The notes beneath the pieces are model-generated. The model saw only the letters and a list, made by a program, of their open reading frames with translations. It was not told where the DNA came from and made no database searches. Shown piece after piece: positions 12,400 to 24,429 of a DNA stretch of 64,000 nucleotides; position 1 is the stretch's first letter; each line of letters opens with the position of its first letter. Position numbers and translations under genes: made by a program. The DNA lies in assembly GCA_015680685.1 (NCBI GenBank), contig MNCI01029521.1, forward strand, positions 212,062-276,061, read 5' to 3'. The DNA is from Gnetum montanum (Eukaryota; Streptophyta; Gnetopsida; Gnetales; Gnetaceae).

Positions 12400-12900
12400 T
12401 CATGATGAGCTGATTAAGGTCAACTTTGAGAAGGGTGAGGTCAAAACAATCCTTATGTTCATCACTATACATGTCAGTCAATGCAAAATTCAAAGGATGC
12501 ATGTCAATAATGGGATAGCAATAAACATTATCCCATACACCATCTTCGATAAGTTGGGCCTCATGGACTAGATCAAATCAACAAAGACCACATGCCTAAG
12601 TCGTTTATCATCTCACACATCATTGTCAAGGGTACTATCAAAATAGCCTTTTGGTAGGGAAGCAATTCCACGTAATCGTAGAAGTCATAGTCATAGAGGA
12701 AATTCTTGGCTTTAACTTGATATTAGGTAGGCCTTGGTTGGCTCAGCTATGGACCATCTCCTCCCCCATTCACTAGTAAATCCACCTTCGATACAAAGGT
12801 GGTGAAGTTATCATTCATGATGATAACATAGCCCCTCTAGCCATTAATAAAATAGAAACAGGGCAAGGAACAAAGGTGGAATTTCCTAATGATGTGCCTA
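12400..12900 (+). pseudogene. Giant-1 protease, decayed
   Basis: Readable pieces are VNNGIAINIIPYTIFDKLGL (the catalytic-loop region; Giant-2 has VDDGAATNVIPYPIVDKLGL), then ILGFNLILGRPWLAQL and GGEVIIHDDNIAPLAINKIE. These match the Giant-2 protease block for block. The loop aspartates have become asparagines (NNG against DDG), consistent with G-to-A changes, so the enzyme would be inactive even without the stops. It follows gag directly. Confidence 0.65.
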
Positions 12901-12975
12901 CAGCAAAGGACATGGATGAAGCATGTGAGGTAGACCCACCTAAAAGGATGGAAGAAGTAAGTAGCTTACTAGAGG

Positions 12976-13028
12976 ATGCTTTATGGGTAGAATTGCCTTT
13001 ATGCTTTGTGGGTAGAACTGCCTTTACT
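12976..13028 (+). repeat. Two-copy tandem duplication at a rearrangement junction
   Basis: Two 25-26 bp units (atgctttatgggtagaattg.. and atgctttgtgggtagaactg..) lie head to tail. They are flanked on both sides by 'gtagcttactaga' (12961 and 13043). The duplication sits where Giant-1 sequence stops and GP LTR sequence begins. This suggests filler duplication during the deletion or joining event. Confidence 0.6.
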
Positions 13029-13035
13029 AGAGGAT

Positions 13036-13814
13036 TTATTCTAGTAGCTTACTAGAATACATGCTCACCCATTGTGTTTATGACATCTTTTGTCATAGTT
13101 GTAGTAGAGCTCTTGCATTTTTATCATTTGAAAGTTAGACTATTTTTTCTATGTGCTTACAATAAGAGTCAATGACTATACAAGTCTTTATTTGAGCATC
13201 ATTATAGTTGAGCACAATAGTGTGTGTGATAATAAAGATGAGCTTTCTAATAAACCTTGCAACACATTGAAATAGATTAATTATTTATTTGTGCATTTAA
13301 TATTTTATGAAATTTCCATTAATGCTTTAAGTAATTAAGTCAAATTAAGATAGATTAAATAGCTATTAATTAAGCACATAAGTATGATCACTTTGAGCAT
13401 ACACATGACACTTGGTAATCCCAATAATGCTTAATATTTGGTAAGCTAGCAACATTAAATATGCTCAAGATGTGTACGAAAAATGGGAATGGATTTTAAT
13501 GTTAGGATTTGTTAGGTGTAGTAGATTAGATTAAATTAGCAATTTAATTATTTTATTTTGTTCATTATTTTTTATCTGTAGGAATCTAAAAACCTAAAAT
13601 GTAAAAATGATAAAAAATCATATGTCATAGTTGCACTTAACCATACCTTTGCATTCCACAAGTGTAATTATGAAGACAACAATTTCAACAATTAGTTTTA
13701 CTTCCCAGAGAAAAGTGAACTTAGAAAGTTATAAGTCCAGGGAATTCAACTAGATCATGCATAAATTCTAAGTGATTCATATGGTTGGACATAAGTTCTA
13801 CTTGCTACTCATCA
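13036..13814 (+). repeat. GP-family LTR fragment, inverted relative to the other GP copies
   Basis: This is the reverse complement of the GP LTR. It can be followed from 'gctcacccattgtgtttatga' (compare 6400-6440 in GP-1) through 'tcataagcac.. cacttggtaatccc' to its end CTACTCATCA at 13814. No primer-binding site follows it, so it is a solo LTR or the 3' LTR of a lost plus-strand element. Its first bases are replaced by the junction with Giant-1. With the GP-1 LTR at 5686-6570 it forms an inverted pair around Giant-1. Confidence 0.65.
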
Positions 13815-16800
13815 TTAAACATATGACTTTATTTATAATATAATATGGTCTAATTTTACATTGTATTATGAGAATGGTTAATGCTAGTGTATTATAACAT
13901 ATCTTGTACTTGAACAACATTGACTTTTATTTCTTTTATTTTTCTATAATGGATTTAATCTCTCCATAATTCCCCTATGGAATATTCTAAATTACTATGA
14001 ACTTCAATTGATATCAAAACTTCTTCATCTTCTATTAATGCAAATTTTTTTTTAATTCTCATAGTGCAGATTTACAAGTTGGTGAGAAAAAAATTGAAAT
14101 GACTTCTTTTAGTGATGTTGATGCAACTAATATACCTAATGTATACCTAATTTCTTCTTTATAATGTATAGAAGTCACTAGTGATTGATGTTACATCACA
14201 ATATGTATTCATTCAAATTTTTGGTTACTTGTCTCATAATAGAAGTCTTTATTTGCACTTAAATGATGTGATGTGAAAACATGATATTCAAGTCATTTAG
14301 GCCAAGAATTATTCTTATTTTTTTCTACTTATTAAGTTAAGTAATGCTTCAAAGGTGCAGGGTGTCCTAAAAGTAGGATCTTTTACACATAAGTATGAAA
14401 TGTTGATCATTTCAAGTGAACTCTAGATTTTGACATCTAATATAAAGGATATTATAAAGTTCCATGTTTTCATAAAATAGTTAAAATTTTATTGATTTTT
14501 CAAAAAAATGGACAATAAATTATTGGTCTTCTTGGTTCCATCAAGCACATGAAATCTATTTCCACACTATTTGATTTTTGAAAATGTTTTCTTTGTGGAA
14601 ACCAATATTCTTAATCATAAAAGGAATTGGTTCTATAAGTAGGTGGAAAGACTTATATTCAATCAATTGCATATTATAAGTTTCTTAATTATTGCAATTT
14701 TTATCATCATAATGGACATTTATTTAATGTTTGTTCTTTTTTACTCAAGAAAAAATATATCAAGAAAAAGGAAAAACATGTTGAAGTTGATTATAAGAAA
14801 ACAATTTAAAGTTAAAGATATGAAAAATTAAGTTAATTTCAAAAATAGGAATGATCAAATGACAACAAATAAATAAGATAAGATGAAAACTTTTGTAAAT
14901 TTTTTTACTTGTACTATAGGAAGTATTAGTCAGTCTAGACAGAATTTGTTTTTATCTAACAAAATCAATGCTAACTAAAAGATTAATACTAATATGGAAA
15001 ATTAGGTTATAGGTGATGGTTTTAAATGCAAGGTTAATATTAAGTGGTGAATTAATGGTGATGTAGATTACATGCCCCCAACTTCTCACATTTTTAACGT
15101 GCTAGTATGTTATGGTAGCTTTCTATTGCTACCTCAAATAGTTTTGGTGCTTTAAGTTTAAGCAAAAATGTTAAAAGTAATGTAAATATTGTTAGAATAA
15201 GGGCCATTCTCCTAACTAATAATTAATCTTCTTTTTTTATTTTTTAAAAATATCAAGTATAAGGTTGTATACTTGAGGAGATGTCCTCAAATATTTTCCT
15301 TTTTATGTTGCTTTTAATGTTCTATCCTCCATGTTAAGCTTATGATATACTCTAAAAGTTTTTTCTACTTATTATTAATATTATGTGTGGGGTCCGACAC
15401 CCATACACCCCTCTTATAGTTATACTTATGATTGTGTACCTTGAGGTTTGAACCCCTAGCTTTTTACTTACATATATTTATAATACATTGGCATTTTATT
15501 TATGATTAGTAAACAATGATATATTTGTTTATAACCTTGTGTACAATGTATCTTGGAACAACCTCTTATATATTAGTAAGGTTTAACACTTGGACCTCTT
15601 TGTAAGTCTACATGTTTTACGATAAATTGAAAGTAAAATGTTTTACTAATGTCCATTAAGAGCCCTTGGATGAATTGAACTAGTTTCAAATTTCTTTTTA
15701 CTAATTTTTAAAAATTTTATAAGCTAATGCTACATAGTAAAATGAACCCTGTGACCTAAGGTTGCCAAGGCAAGACACTTATCACTAAGCTAACATCTTA
15801 ATATTTTATGTCTTGATAATATATTTCTTAAGATTTGGATATTGGACCTTTCTCTTATTACATGTTATACATATTATTATTTTTTATTTTGCTTTTTTAT
15901 TTTTATTTTTAATATTTTTTAATGTTTGGTGCCTTTTATGAAGAATAGGTTGGAAGGATGGTGATGGCCCATTAATGGTATTTTATTACTAGCTTAGTTA
16001 TATATTTATAATATATGCCTATATTTTACCAAGAGAATCTTATTTTTTAACAAGTAATAATGTATTTGAGTCAAATATTTCATGACTTCTGGATAAAGAT
16101 TAAGATTTAAAACTATAATTTTCATGAATTCTAAATGAAGAACAAGATTTTTATATCAAATTTTTTATAATGATACGTTTTATAAAATAAACATTTTCAT
16201 CATTTATCTTATGTTCTAATTCTCGACCGAATTTGTTCTTTTTGTATGCTTTCATTCTCAAGCTAAAAAATTCATAATCATTATTAATAATTTTTCTTTC
16301 TCATATATTGATCAAAACTTCTCTAAATCGTTGTTGTTATGGATCATCTCTCCTTTTTCAATACATAGCATCCAAAATTACAAATGTATTTTTAGCCTTT
16401 TATGTAATTCTAGGATTATTAATGATGCTTTGGTGATATTTTTTTTGAAGAATATTAATGTTGATTTTAATGCATGATGTTCTACTATCACACTATATAT
16501 GTGGTATCTAAAAATAAAACTAATATAAATTTTGTTTAATTTCTTCATCATTTCTTTCTAGATCACATTTTACATCGTTAAAAGAATAGTGTAGTATCAG
16601 CTATGCTCAATAATCTATCCATTTTTCACTTCTATTCTTGGAGGTACTCTAGAACTAGGATATGTTTTGAGAATAACTAATTATGGTCAAGTCTTCATCA
16701 CTAGTACCTCTCTCTTTTTAGAACTAAATGTAAAATATTTCACAACATTCAATAATGAAACTCATTCTATTTCCAATGGTCCCTCTTGATATGCATTGAT

Positions 16801-17776
16801 AAGGGATGTGTAGTTTTGAAGTTAAAAGTAAAATGCTTTGTATTATGTATGGAGACCTTCCCAATATACATAGTATATGGACAACAACATATAAATATCT
16901 CTTGTTATCATAGGTCATTTTTTATTTCTTGTTTATCTTAGCATAAACATATATAAAATGTCATTTAATCATGGTTCAACATTTGTTATCCATAGGTACA
17001 TATATCTTTCCATTATTCTCAAAGGCTCAAAGTGAACTTTGAACATTCATTGAGTTATTTTATTTAGGTTGGAGAAGGTTCAGGTACCTCTTAATATCAC
17101 CCCATGCAATAAAGTGAAACATAATATTTACCATAGTATAAGTGTTGAAATTATCTATGGTCTTTGTTATGGAAAGATGTAATGTCTATATGGTAAAGAT
17201 TTAAAAATTTACAATTGAGAAGTCAATGGAGTCCATGTGCAAGATAGAAAGTGCTCTTTTTGAGATTCCAATTGAACATCCATAGTTCATAACCAGTTTT
17301 CATAATGCAAATTGGGTTTCCTCCCCAAATTAGACCATGGCCATCATTCATATAAGCTTAATTATAAAATTTAGTTATATGGAAAGGAATATAGCTTTAA
17401 AATCTATCCCCATGGATTGTTAAAAGAAAATAAGGCATGATTACTTAAACTTCAATTTTCCCAATTAGAAGCAAAGTACCACATGCACCTAGAGAGTGTA
17501 TAAAAAGAGGATGAATACTTGTCTTTGAAACTCAACAAATTGATCACTCTTTGTACCATTGCCACAAATAGAGGATTTGTATAAACAAAATAGAAAGAAT
17601 AAGCTAAATAGTCTTTATTTGAATTGATGAATCATAAATGCATGTGTGCATCAAACCTACTAAATAGACTTACATCATTACATTAGTCTTCTGATTAGTT
17701 GATGATGCAAGGAGGAAATGGTGAAATCGAGTAATATCTGAACTTGATTCAAGTCAAGACCCATGTTGATGTCCTT
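13815..17776. other. AT-rich spacer, no gene recognised
   Basis: About 4 kb of very AT-rich sequence. Only short, compositionally unconvincing open frames are present (longest about 62-64 codons). No transposase, RT or host-gene motif was recognised. One SINE-like tRNA remnant lies at 15737-15796. Confidence 0.5.
15737..15796 (-). repeat. tRNA-like segment, probable SINE head
   Basis: On the minus strand, GTTAGCTTAGTGATAAGTG (A-box-like, compare TRGYNNARNGG) is followed about 30 bases later by ACAGGGTTCATTTTAC (B-box-like, compare GGTTCGANNCC with its CpG lost). The spacing suits a tRNA-derived RNA polymerase III promoter. No CCA end or cloverleaf complete enough for a functional tRNA was found. 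A SINE remnant is the better reading. Confidence 0.4.
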
Positions 17777-19120
17777 TGATGGAAATCATTTGGAATGGCC
17801 AATGTTTGGCTTGTGGTCTCGTAGCTTTGGGGTCATGGGAAATGAAGGTGTTTTGTCAAATAGGGTTTAGATGCTTGCTGGTCTTTGGTAATACCAAGGC
17901 CTAGATTCCTCTAAATAAACTTAGTGGTTATATAATCAACTAAACATGAATGTGTATTAGCTATTGTGATTGTTGAAACATTGGGTTTGTGTAAGAAAAT
18001 GTAGCTCACTATAGTAATAGAAATTCAGCTAACCTTGTTAAACACTATGAGTTATTGAAGATTCTTATTTTTTCAAGCCACTTGGTCTATATAGTCCCTA
18101 TAGTATGTTACTTGAAACAAATAAAATTTCAAAAAAATGCTTAAGCACAATTCTACTAATCTACTCTAAATTTTCCCTAGAGAGAAAATTCCATAAGAAA
18201 ACTAGAAATAGAGTGAGATTCAATGGATTTTAGAAAGAGAAAAAAAAAAAGAAATCAAATTTGTGTGAAATCTCAAACATTTAAATGAGATAAACTAACA
18301 TGAGGAAACACTTCTCAATACATCTATTTTAATTTAATCTAAATATTATGAATTGTCCAAACCTTCTAAGATCAACAAGCAATTGTGTAAAATAAACTCT
18401 TATTTAAATACCAAAATGCTTTGTAATTGCCAAGTATAAGCTTTTATTTGGCTAGTGAATAATTGTCAAGAATTATGAATAATAGAGCTTTTAGAAAAAT
18501 TTGACAATTTCTAGATTGAAATATTAAGGTAATAATATTTTTAAAAATGAAGTTATTTTAGTCATCTCAAAGTATCAAAGATTTTCTAGATCTTTTATAC
18601 TCAAATAGGTAATTTCTATATGACATTACTAGTAAATTGCTCAAGATGCTTTTCTAAGATAACATAAGCTCTTATATGGAAAACCTAATAGAAGTCTTGT
18701 ATTGCACAATAATAGAGCTATATAAGCTACCTAGAAAATCCAAAAACTAAATGCTAAGCACTATATTATCTAAACCATTGTGTTTTCAAAAAAACCATAA
18801 TCCTTTATATAGTGAAAGAAAAATTTAAAATTTTCACTATTCAAATAACCAAATTTATAATCTTAACTATGGCTTATTCACTTCCCACCACCATATGGTT
18901 GATAAATTGAATTTCCACTATGTGGTTAATTTAATTTAATTTTCCACTATGTGATTACTTAGACTTTCATTCCCACTTAATGTAGTTAACACACATGACA
19001 AGTAATGATTACTTGATATAATGTAAATTTAATATTTAAACTAATACTCTTACATATACACATTTAATTAGATCATATATACATGTCTTAATATATGTAT
19101 ATGATATACACATGTATTAT
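17777..19120 (-). repeat. Element D left (3') LTR, running into the N gap
   Basis: Aligned words with the right LTR and the solo LTR include 'tagggtttagatgcttg', 'aataaacttagtggttata', 'acttgaaacaaataaaattt' and 'ttccataagaaaactagaa'. The LTR must end inside or just after the N run, because integrase sequence begins at 19627. A deletion relative to the other copies is apparent near 18780. Confidence 0.65.
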
Positions 19121-19626
19121 NNNNNNNNNNNNNNNNNNNNNNNNNNNNNNNNNNNNNNNNNNNNNNNNNNNNNNNNNNNNNNNNNNNNNNNNNNNNNNNN
19201 NNNNNNNNNNNNNNNNNNNNNNNNNNNNNNNNNNNNNNNNNNNNNNNNNNNNNNNNNNNNNNNNNNNNNNNNNNNNNNNNNNNNNNNNNNNNNNNNNNNN
19301 NNNNNNNNNNNNNNNNNNNNNNNNNNNNNNNNNNNNNNNNNNNNNNNNNNNNNNNNNNNNNNNNNNNNNNNNNNNNNNNNNNNNNNNNNNNNNNNNNNNN
19401 NNNNNNNNNNNNNNNNNNNNNNNNNNNNNNNNNNNNNNNNNNNNNNNNNNNNNNNNNNNNNNNNNNNNNNNNNNNNNNNNNNNNNNNNNNNNNNNNNNNN
19501 NNNNNNNNNNNNNNNNNNNNNNNNNNNNNNNNNNNNNNNNNNNNNNNNNNNNNNNNNNNNNNNNNNNNNNNNNNNNNNNNNNNNNNNNNNNNNNNNNNNN
19601 NNNNNNNNNNNNNNNNNNNNNNNNNN
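19121..19626. other. Assembly gap (506 N)
   Basis: An uninterrupted run of N. It hides the end of the D left LTR, the 3' untranslated part and the C-terminus of the integrase. Open frames spanning it are meaningless. Confidence 0.99.
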
Positions 19627-20060
19627 AAATAAGCTTTTTATTTATAGATTCAACTAAGCCATTCCCTTGAGGATAATAATTTGAAGAAAAAAAATGGAAA
19701 GATGGAGTTTTCTGATGCCTATGTTATAAATTTTTTAGATTGAAAAGTATGTTCGTTATCAGATACCAGCACTTTAGGTAGATTAAAACAACTTAGAATT
19801 TGATCTTCTAAGAACTTAATTATGTGTGATGCTAAAATTTTTCTTAGAGATTTTGCTTTAGACCTTTTAGTAAAGTAATCAATGGCTATGAAAATAAACT
19901 TATGTCTAGCCCTTGAAGGAGTAATTGTGCTAATAATATCTAAGCCCCACTACTAAAATGGTCTATCCACCATTTTTGGTTTTAAGGGAGCTTTAGCATT
20001 TTTTATTTCAGCCCATGAATTTAACATTTATAATAATTTTAAATGTTCAAGATAATATCT
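19627..20060 (-). pseudogene. Element D integrase core, truncated by the gap
   Basis: The minus strand encodes a WGLDIIS motif near 19945 (first catalytic aspartate), followed by FIFIAIDYFTKRSKA. VSDNEHTF at about 19758 carries the second aspartate. NYYPQGNGLVES at about 19650 carries the glutamate, the D-x35-E layout of retroviral-type integrases. One frameshift lies between the second aspartate and the glutamate, and stops are present. The N-terminal HHCC finger was not found and the C-terminus is lost in the N run. It is last in the polyprotein, as is normal for Ty3/gypsy. Confidence 0.75.
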
Positions 20061-20341
20061 TAGTACATGTTCAACTACTAAGCACCATAATGAAGTATAT
20101 GTTGCATAGTAGACTTAGGAGACTCATAAAATAAATTAGAATTATCATGGAATTGTTCTAAAATAGGATTGATTTGATCATTATGAACACATTTCAACAA
20201 AACCAACCTGAAGTCCTTTTTATATAAGATTCCATCTTTAACCATAAATTTATTTTTCTTTTTGATGAAATCTCTTTTCTAACTTGTAGTTAAATTATTT
20301 GGAACCATTCTCGTGTTAAGAAATTCTAGAATTTCATCATA

Positions 20342-20749
20342 CTAGTTTCCTTCATAAGTCCTTAGCATATATATTTCATCTTCTCTAGCCATTAACTTGG
20401 CTAATCCCATTCCTTTAATAGTTTTGCATATTTCTAATGAAAATATAGAACCTTGAAGCTTTATAAGCCATGTTGCTCTTTTCAATTCAATTTCATTTTG
20501 AGCCAAGAATATTTTGATCATAGGCTCTATTAGCATAATTTAAACCAATGACCTTTATAAGTAATATTTGAAATGTTGAAGAGCTTTAATGACTATAAAT
20601 GCTTATTTTTCTAAATCAAAATAATTTAGGTAAGAGCCTTTAATCTAGTACCCAAAAAATCCAATCAGTTCATCTTGACCATTATATCTTTAAGTTAAAA
20701 TAATAGCAATTGAATCATTTGAAGAAAAAGCATATAATGAGAAATCTTT
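20342..20749 (-). pseudogene. Element D gypsy-type RNase H, decayed
   Basis: It follows the RT connection without a break. FSLYAFSSNDSIAIILT starts the domain (the family has LY.DAS..AIGAVL). The C-terminal part at 20342-20536 reads RATWLIKLQGSIFSLEI, like the R.ARWLL.LQEFD..I block at the end of gypsy RNase H. The middle is broken. It would normally degrade the RNA strand of the RNA-DNA hybrid during reverse transcription. Confidence 0.65.
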
Positions 20750-21739
20750 CTTCAATTTTGGTTTTACCAAGTGAGGAGCTTCTTGAATAGCCTTTTTAAT
20801 TTCTACTAAAGCTCTTTTAGATTCTGGTGTTTTCCTTATTGGGATATCCTTTTTTAGCATATGCATCAAAGGTTTATTAATTTTAGTAAACCTTGGGATA
20901 AATTTTTTAATGAAATTTATCTTTCCAAAGAAATATCTAAGAGACTTTTTATTCATTGGATTCTTGATATTCTGTATTGCTTGAATTCATGCATCATCCA
21001 TAGCAATTTCTTCTTGACAAATTACATGACCCAGTAAACTTCTAGTCTTAACCCCAAAGATACATTTTTTAGGATTTAATGAAATATCATACTCACAACA
21101 TCTATCAAAAATTTGTTGGATATGAACGATATGATCTTCCTTGCTTTTTAAATAGATAGTAATATCATCTAAATAAACCACAATAAACTCACCTATTAAC
21201 TCTTCAAAAGCTAAGTCCATTACTCTTTGGAAGGTAGCTCTAGCATTTGATAATCTAAATGACATTATTTTGTAAGCAGAGATCCCCCATTTGGTGATAA
21301 ATGCTATTTTATATCTATAACTCTTATCTACCATAATTTGATTATAGCATCAAAAAATATTTAGGAAGGAGAACAACTATCTTGATACTTTGATCAACAT
21401 TTCATCAATCCTAGAAAGCAGGTACTTATGTTTTTCAAAGGCTTCACTAAAATTACGAAAATCCACACAAAGCCTAATATCACCATTCTTCTTTCTTACT
21501 GAAACAAGATTAACAAGCCATGTTGAATACCAAACTAGATATATGACTTTAGCTTGCAATAGCTTCTTAATCTCAGCTTCCATGGCTAGTTCAAATGATG
21601 GATTTAATTTTCTTTGCTTTTGATTAACTATCTTATCATCATTTATTAAAGGAATTTTACATGTCATCACATCAAGTCTAAAATCTTTAAGATCATCATA
21701 AGACCAAGAAAAATTCTCTAAATTATTCTTTAACAACAA
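20750..21739 (-). pseudogene. Element D reverse transcriptase, decayed
   Basis: The N-terminal block VRKKNGDIRLCVDFRN (about 21480) matches the K.DGSWR.CVDYR motif. GISAYKIMSFRLSNARATFQ and the catalytic FIVVYLDDITIY (YLDD near 21175) follow, then CIFGVKTRSLLGHVI and the connection block LRYFFGKINFIKKFIP. Family function: RNA- and DNA-dependent DNA synthesis in the particle. The frame is split into three readable segments (21377-21739, 20987-21334, 20690-20956) by stops and small indels. The catalytic aspartates are intact. Confidence 0.85.
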
Positions 21740-21954
21740 TAACCATTTTTTAAAAAATTGAATTACCTTCCTTCATGACATTTAATATTTGTGATATCTT
21801 ATTAGATTTGAGATTCACTATTTCATAAGCTTGATCATCAAAATTCTATATATCTTTTCTTGTAAGCTAATTTTTACTAAACTCATGTTCATAACTAATC
21901 ACCTTTCTAGGAATTAGGTTATACCTATATATTCTATTGGATAGTGGTGAAACT

Positions 21955-22338
21955 CACACAACATTTGATAGACATGTTGTTTAAAAGGATGCAAGAATGA
22001 TTTTTTGACTACATAATTTTCCTTAACTTGTTCACAAATCAATCTTCAATCTTCTTTTATGGAAATTACCTTGATTCCCATTTCCAATGCTTCTTTAATT
22101 CCAATACTTAAATATTCATATTCAGCCTTGTTATTTGTGAAAGAGAAGATAAATGAATTTCCTTAAATATTTTTGGGGAATGATGTTTTACTAGAACTAT
22201 TCTAGCTCCGACACCTTTGGAATTACAAGAACCATTAAGATATAATTTCCACTTGTTATTATCTTGAGATTTCTCCTTTTCTAAGTTATAAACTTCTTGA
22301 ACCATGCAAATTTCTAATTTCTTATCTTTTTTTAACAA
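21955..22338 (-). pseudogene. Archaeal-type RNase H domain placed upstream of RT in element D
   Basis: The minus-strand translation contains KWKLYLNGSCNSKGVGARIVL, like the W.LYFDGS....GAGAGIVL opening of archaeal-type RNase H (the first catalytic D now reads N). It is followed by NNKAEYEYLSIGIKEALEMG (family NNKAEYEALI.GL..A, with the catalytic E). After that KENYVVKKSFLHPFKQHV resembles the stretch behind the third carboxylate. It lies between protease (22560-22750) and RT (from 21739), so in protein order it precedes RT. In Giant-2, in this same window, the equivalent domain lies between RNase H and integrase. Confidence 0.7.
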
Positions 22339-22559
22339 CTTTATCTTTTCCGTTTAAAGTAAAGATCTCAATCATCAAAAGTTCATTATATATGTGAATT
22401 TGATTTGGTTCCCCCTTCCAAGGTAACCACATATGGGAGTAACTTGTCAATATGTAACCTAAGAAATTCTTACTTCAACTTCTACTCAATAAACGAATAT
22501 GTGAATATAGTATATTTACTACTTGAATATTTACTCTACTTTTTATATGATGTTTAGAG

Positions 22560-22750
22560 GTGATACCTAATAGAACATTTGGTAGTTGATCCACAATCTT
22601 CACTCTACTTTTGTCCACTTGAATAATATTTTTATTAGATTATTCAGTAGTCAAATCAAGTTTTTTGCATATAGACAATGGCATGATGGTATATTTAGCT
22701 CTAGAATCAACTAGAAAATTATGAAGATAATTATTCTTTAACTTCATTGT
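22560..22750 (-). pseudogene. Element D protease, decayed
   Basis: FLVDSRAKYTIMPLSICKKL at about 22660-22725 matches the F.IDSGA....IMPLSI.KKL pattern of plant gypsy retropepsins. The catalytic D-S-G triad reads D-S-R, a single G-to-A-type change on the coding strand. It would be inactive as it stands. The position between gag and the RNase H/RT region is conventional. Confidence 0.65.
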
Positions 22751-24300
22751 CAATAGAAAAGGAGGAGCTTCTTTATTAGTAGTACAATCATAAATAGTTT
22801 TTGTTGTCTTATCAATGTTGGATACATAGCTTTTCTCTATTGATCTCTTATTTGTAACAATTGATAAATACTAATGTCAACCTTGACATATTTAAGATCT
22901 TCAACTAGATCATATTATCCATTTCCATAAAAGCCTAATTTCTTCATCCATTTGTTAAAAGACTAATTTTGAGTGGCTTACTCTACGTGATCCTCTTTAC
23001 TTTTACTTTTCTCTCTTCTACTTAGTTTAAGAACCTTTCTCTCAGTATATGGATCAGAAATGATTTTTGTAGGCTTGGAAGTAGTTAATCTTTCTTTTGA
23101 TTATTGATTATATTGATTTTATTCATATTTTTTACACTCTTCAAATGACAACATATCCTCTTTAGAGCTTGACAAGGACGAGGTATCACTGGATCCATTG
23201 TTAGAAGATTTTCTTGTGTAATGAACTTTAGATAGCTCATTATCTGATTCAATATCAAGGAAGTTTGACATAATAAGATCACTTTCATCCTTAGCTTCTA
23301 CTAACTTAGTATCTTGATGCTCATGTTTTATATTTTTCTTTTCTTCCTTGATTTTAACCTTTGCCAAAGCTATTCTAGTTTCCCTACTTTGTTGAACAAG
23401 TCTCTCATTAATTGTCCTTTTTTAGATCCTTTGTTTTCTAAATCTTGTTCTATCTCAATTTGAGATGGCCCTGGTAATGCTTTAAGTTGGATGAAATCCT
23501 ACACAGGAATTATCATTTTCTCTTATCTTTTTTGAGTTGTAATAATTTGTTCATTATTCAAGCTCAGTTATTTTTCTAACTATATAGCCTCACTAAAGTA
23601 GTCACTCAATGTTAACAAGTTTGAAGTTCATCTTAACTAGGTTGAAATATTGGGATTTATAGCTTTAAGATAACTGTATTTAAGCATTTCATTTTATGTC
23701 CTATGCTATCTTTGAAGAACCTAATAAATTCATGAAATTTAATGTTGAAATCTCTAATTGACTCTTTAACTCCTTAGCTTGTGCTAGCCCACAATACAAT
23801 TGTTGTTGATCCAATTGATTATCAAACTAGGCTAGGAAAAGGCTTTTCATATCATCCCAACTTGTGATACTATTTCTTGGCAAGTTTGAATACCAAATTT
23901 GAGCTATATCTTTTAAATTTACTCAAATAGGTGAAGGTATTCTTCAACCAAGTAGGGTTTTCTAGGAATAAAAGGTTTAGGCAAATATTTGTAAACTACC
24001 TTGGTAATATCATTGTAATTTTGAAATCCTAATGGTGTAACTCTTTGTCAAGGATTAACTAGTTTTGGATTCACCATCTTATTAGAATTCCTTTTGATCA
24101 TTGAACTCTTATATTTCTTTGAACTTCTCTTATAGACTAATAAACCAGACAAAAGAGTTGATCTCTTTATCTTTCTAGCTTTTACTTCACTACTTGTCCC
24201 AAACTCAAAAACCCTTTTCTATTCTTTTTCTAATGAATAATTAGTCTTATAATTAGAAAATTCTTTAGGACATTCAAAATCTACTAAACTACTAGTTTAT
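22751..24300 (-). pseudogene. Element D gag and charged gag-protease linker, heavily decayed
   Basis: Remnants only. A lysine/glutamate-rich frame lies at 23119-23367 (MAKVKIKEEKKNIKHEHQ...). Gag-like phrases such as KESIRDFNIKFHEFIRFFKD (about 23700-23770) and YKYLPKPFIPRKPYLVEEYL (about 23930-24000) are also visible. Many stops intervene. Identification as gag rests on position after the 5' LTR and primer site and on these fragments. The capsid fold cannot be proven by eye. Confidence 0.45.
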
Positions 24301-24429
24301 TTGATCATTAACTCAAAATATTAGCTACTTTTCTTTCAAGTCCTCCTAGCACCAAAAAGAATTATTAGTGTTCTAGGCTTATCAATCTCTTTGAATGTAA
24401 TGAACTTAGGTAACAAAGTTTCTACTATC

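Larger units (their letters stand above)
7361..13035 (+). mobile_element. Giant-1: truncated Tat/Ogre-like Ty3/gypsy element
   Basis: This plus-strand element has a 5' LTR (7361-9032), a primer-binding site, gag and protease. It stops just after the protease at about 13030. RT, RNase H, integrase and the 3' LTR are absent. It is homologous to Giant-2: LTR starts TGAAACACCACCAAATTTGG against TGAAACACTGTGAAAATTTT, the primer site is the same, gag and protease are collinear, and both share a 'taagtccctgt..gattga' block upstream of the LTR end. It carries more nonsense codons and fewer CpGs than Giant-2, so it is probably an older copy. The break lies almost exactly where the putative intron of Giant-2 begins. 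Confidence 0.75.

Noticed and set aside
15400-15470. tRNA gene suggested by 'ggtttgaacccctagc'
   Set aside because: Only a B-box-like word; no A box at proper spacing and no foldable arms.
19095-19670. Two long open frames
   Set aside because: They span the N run; almost all residues are undetermined.
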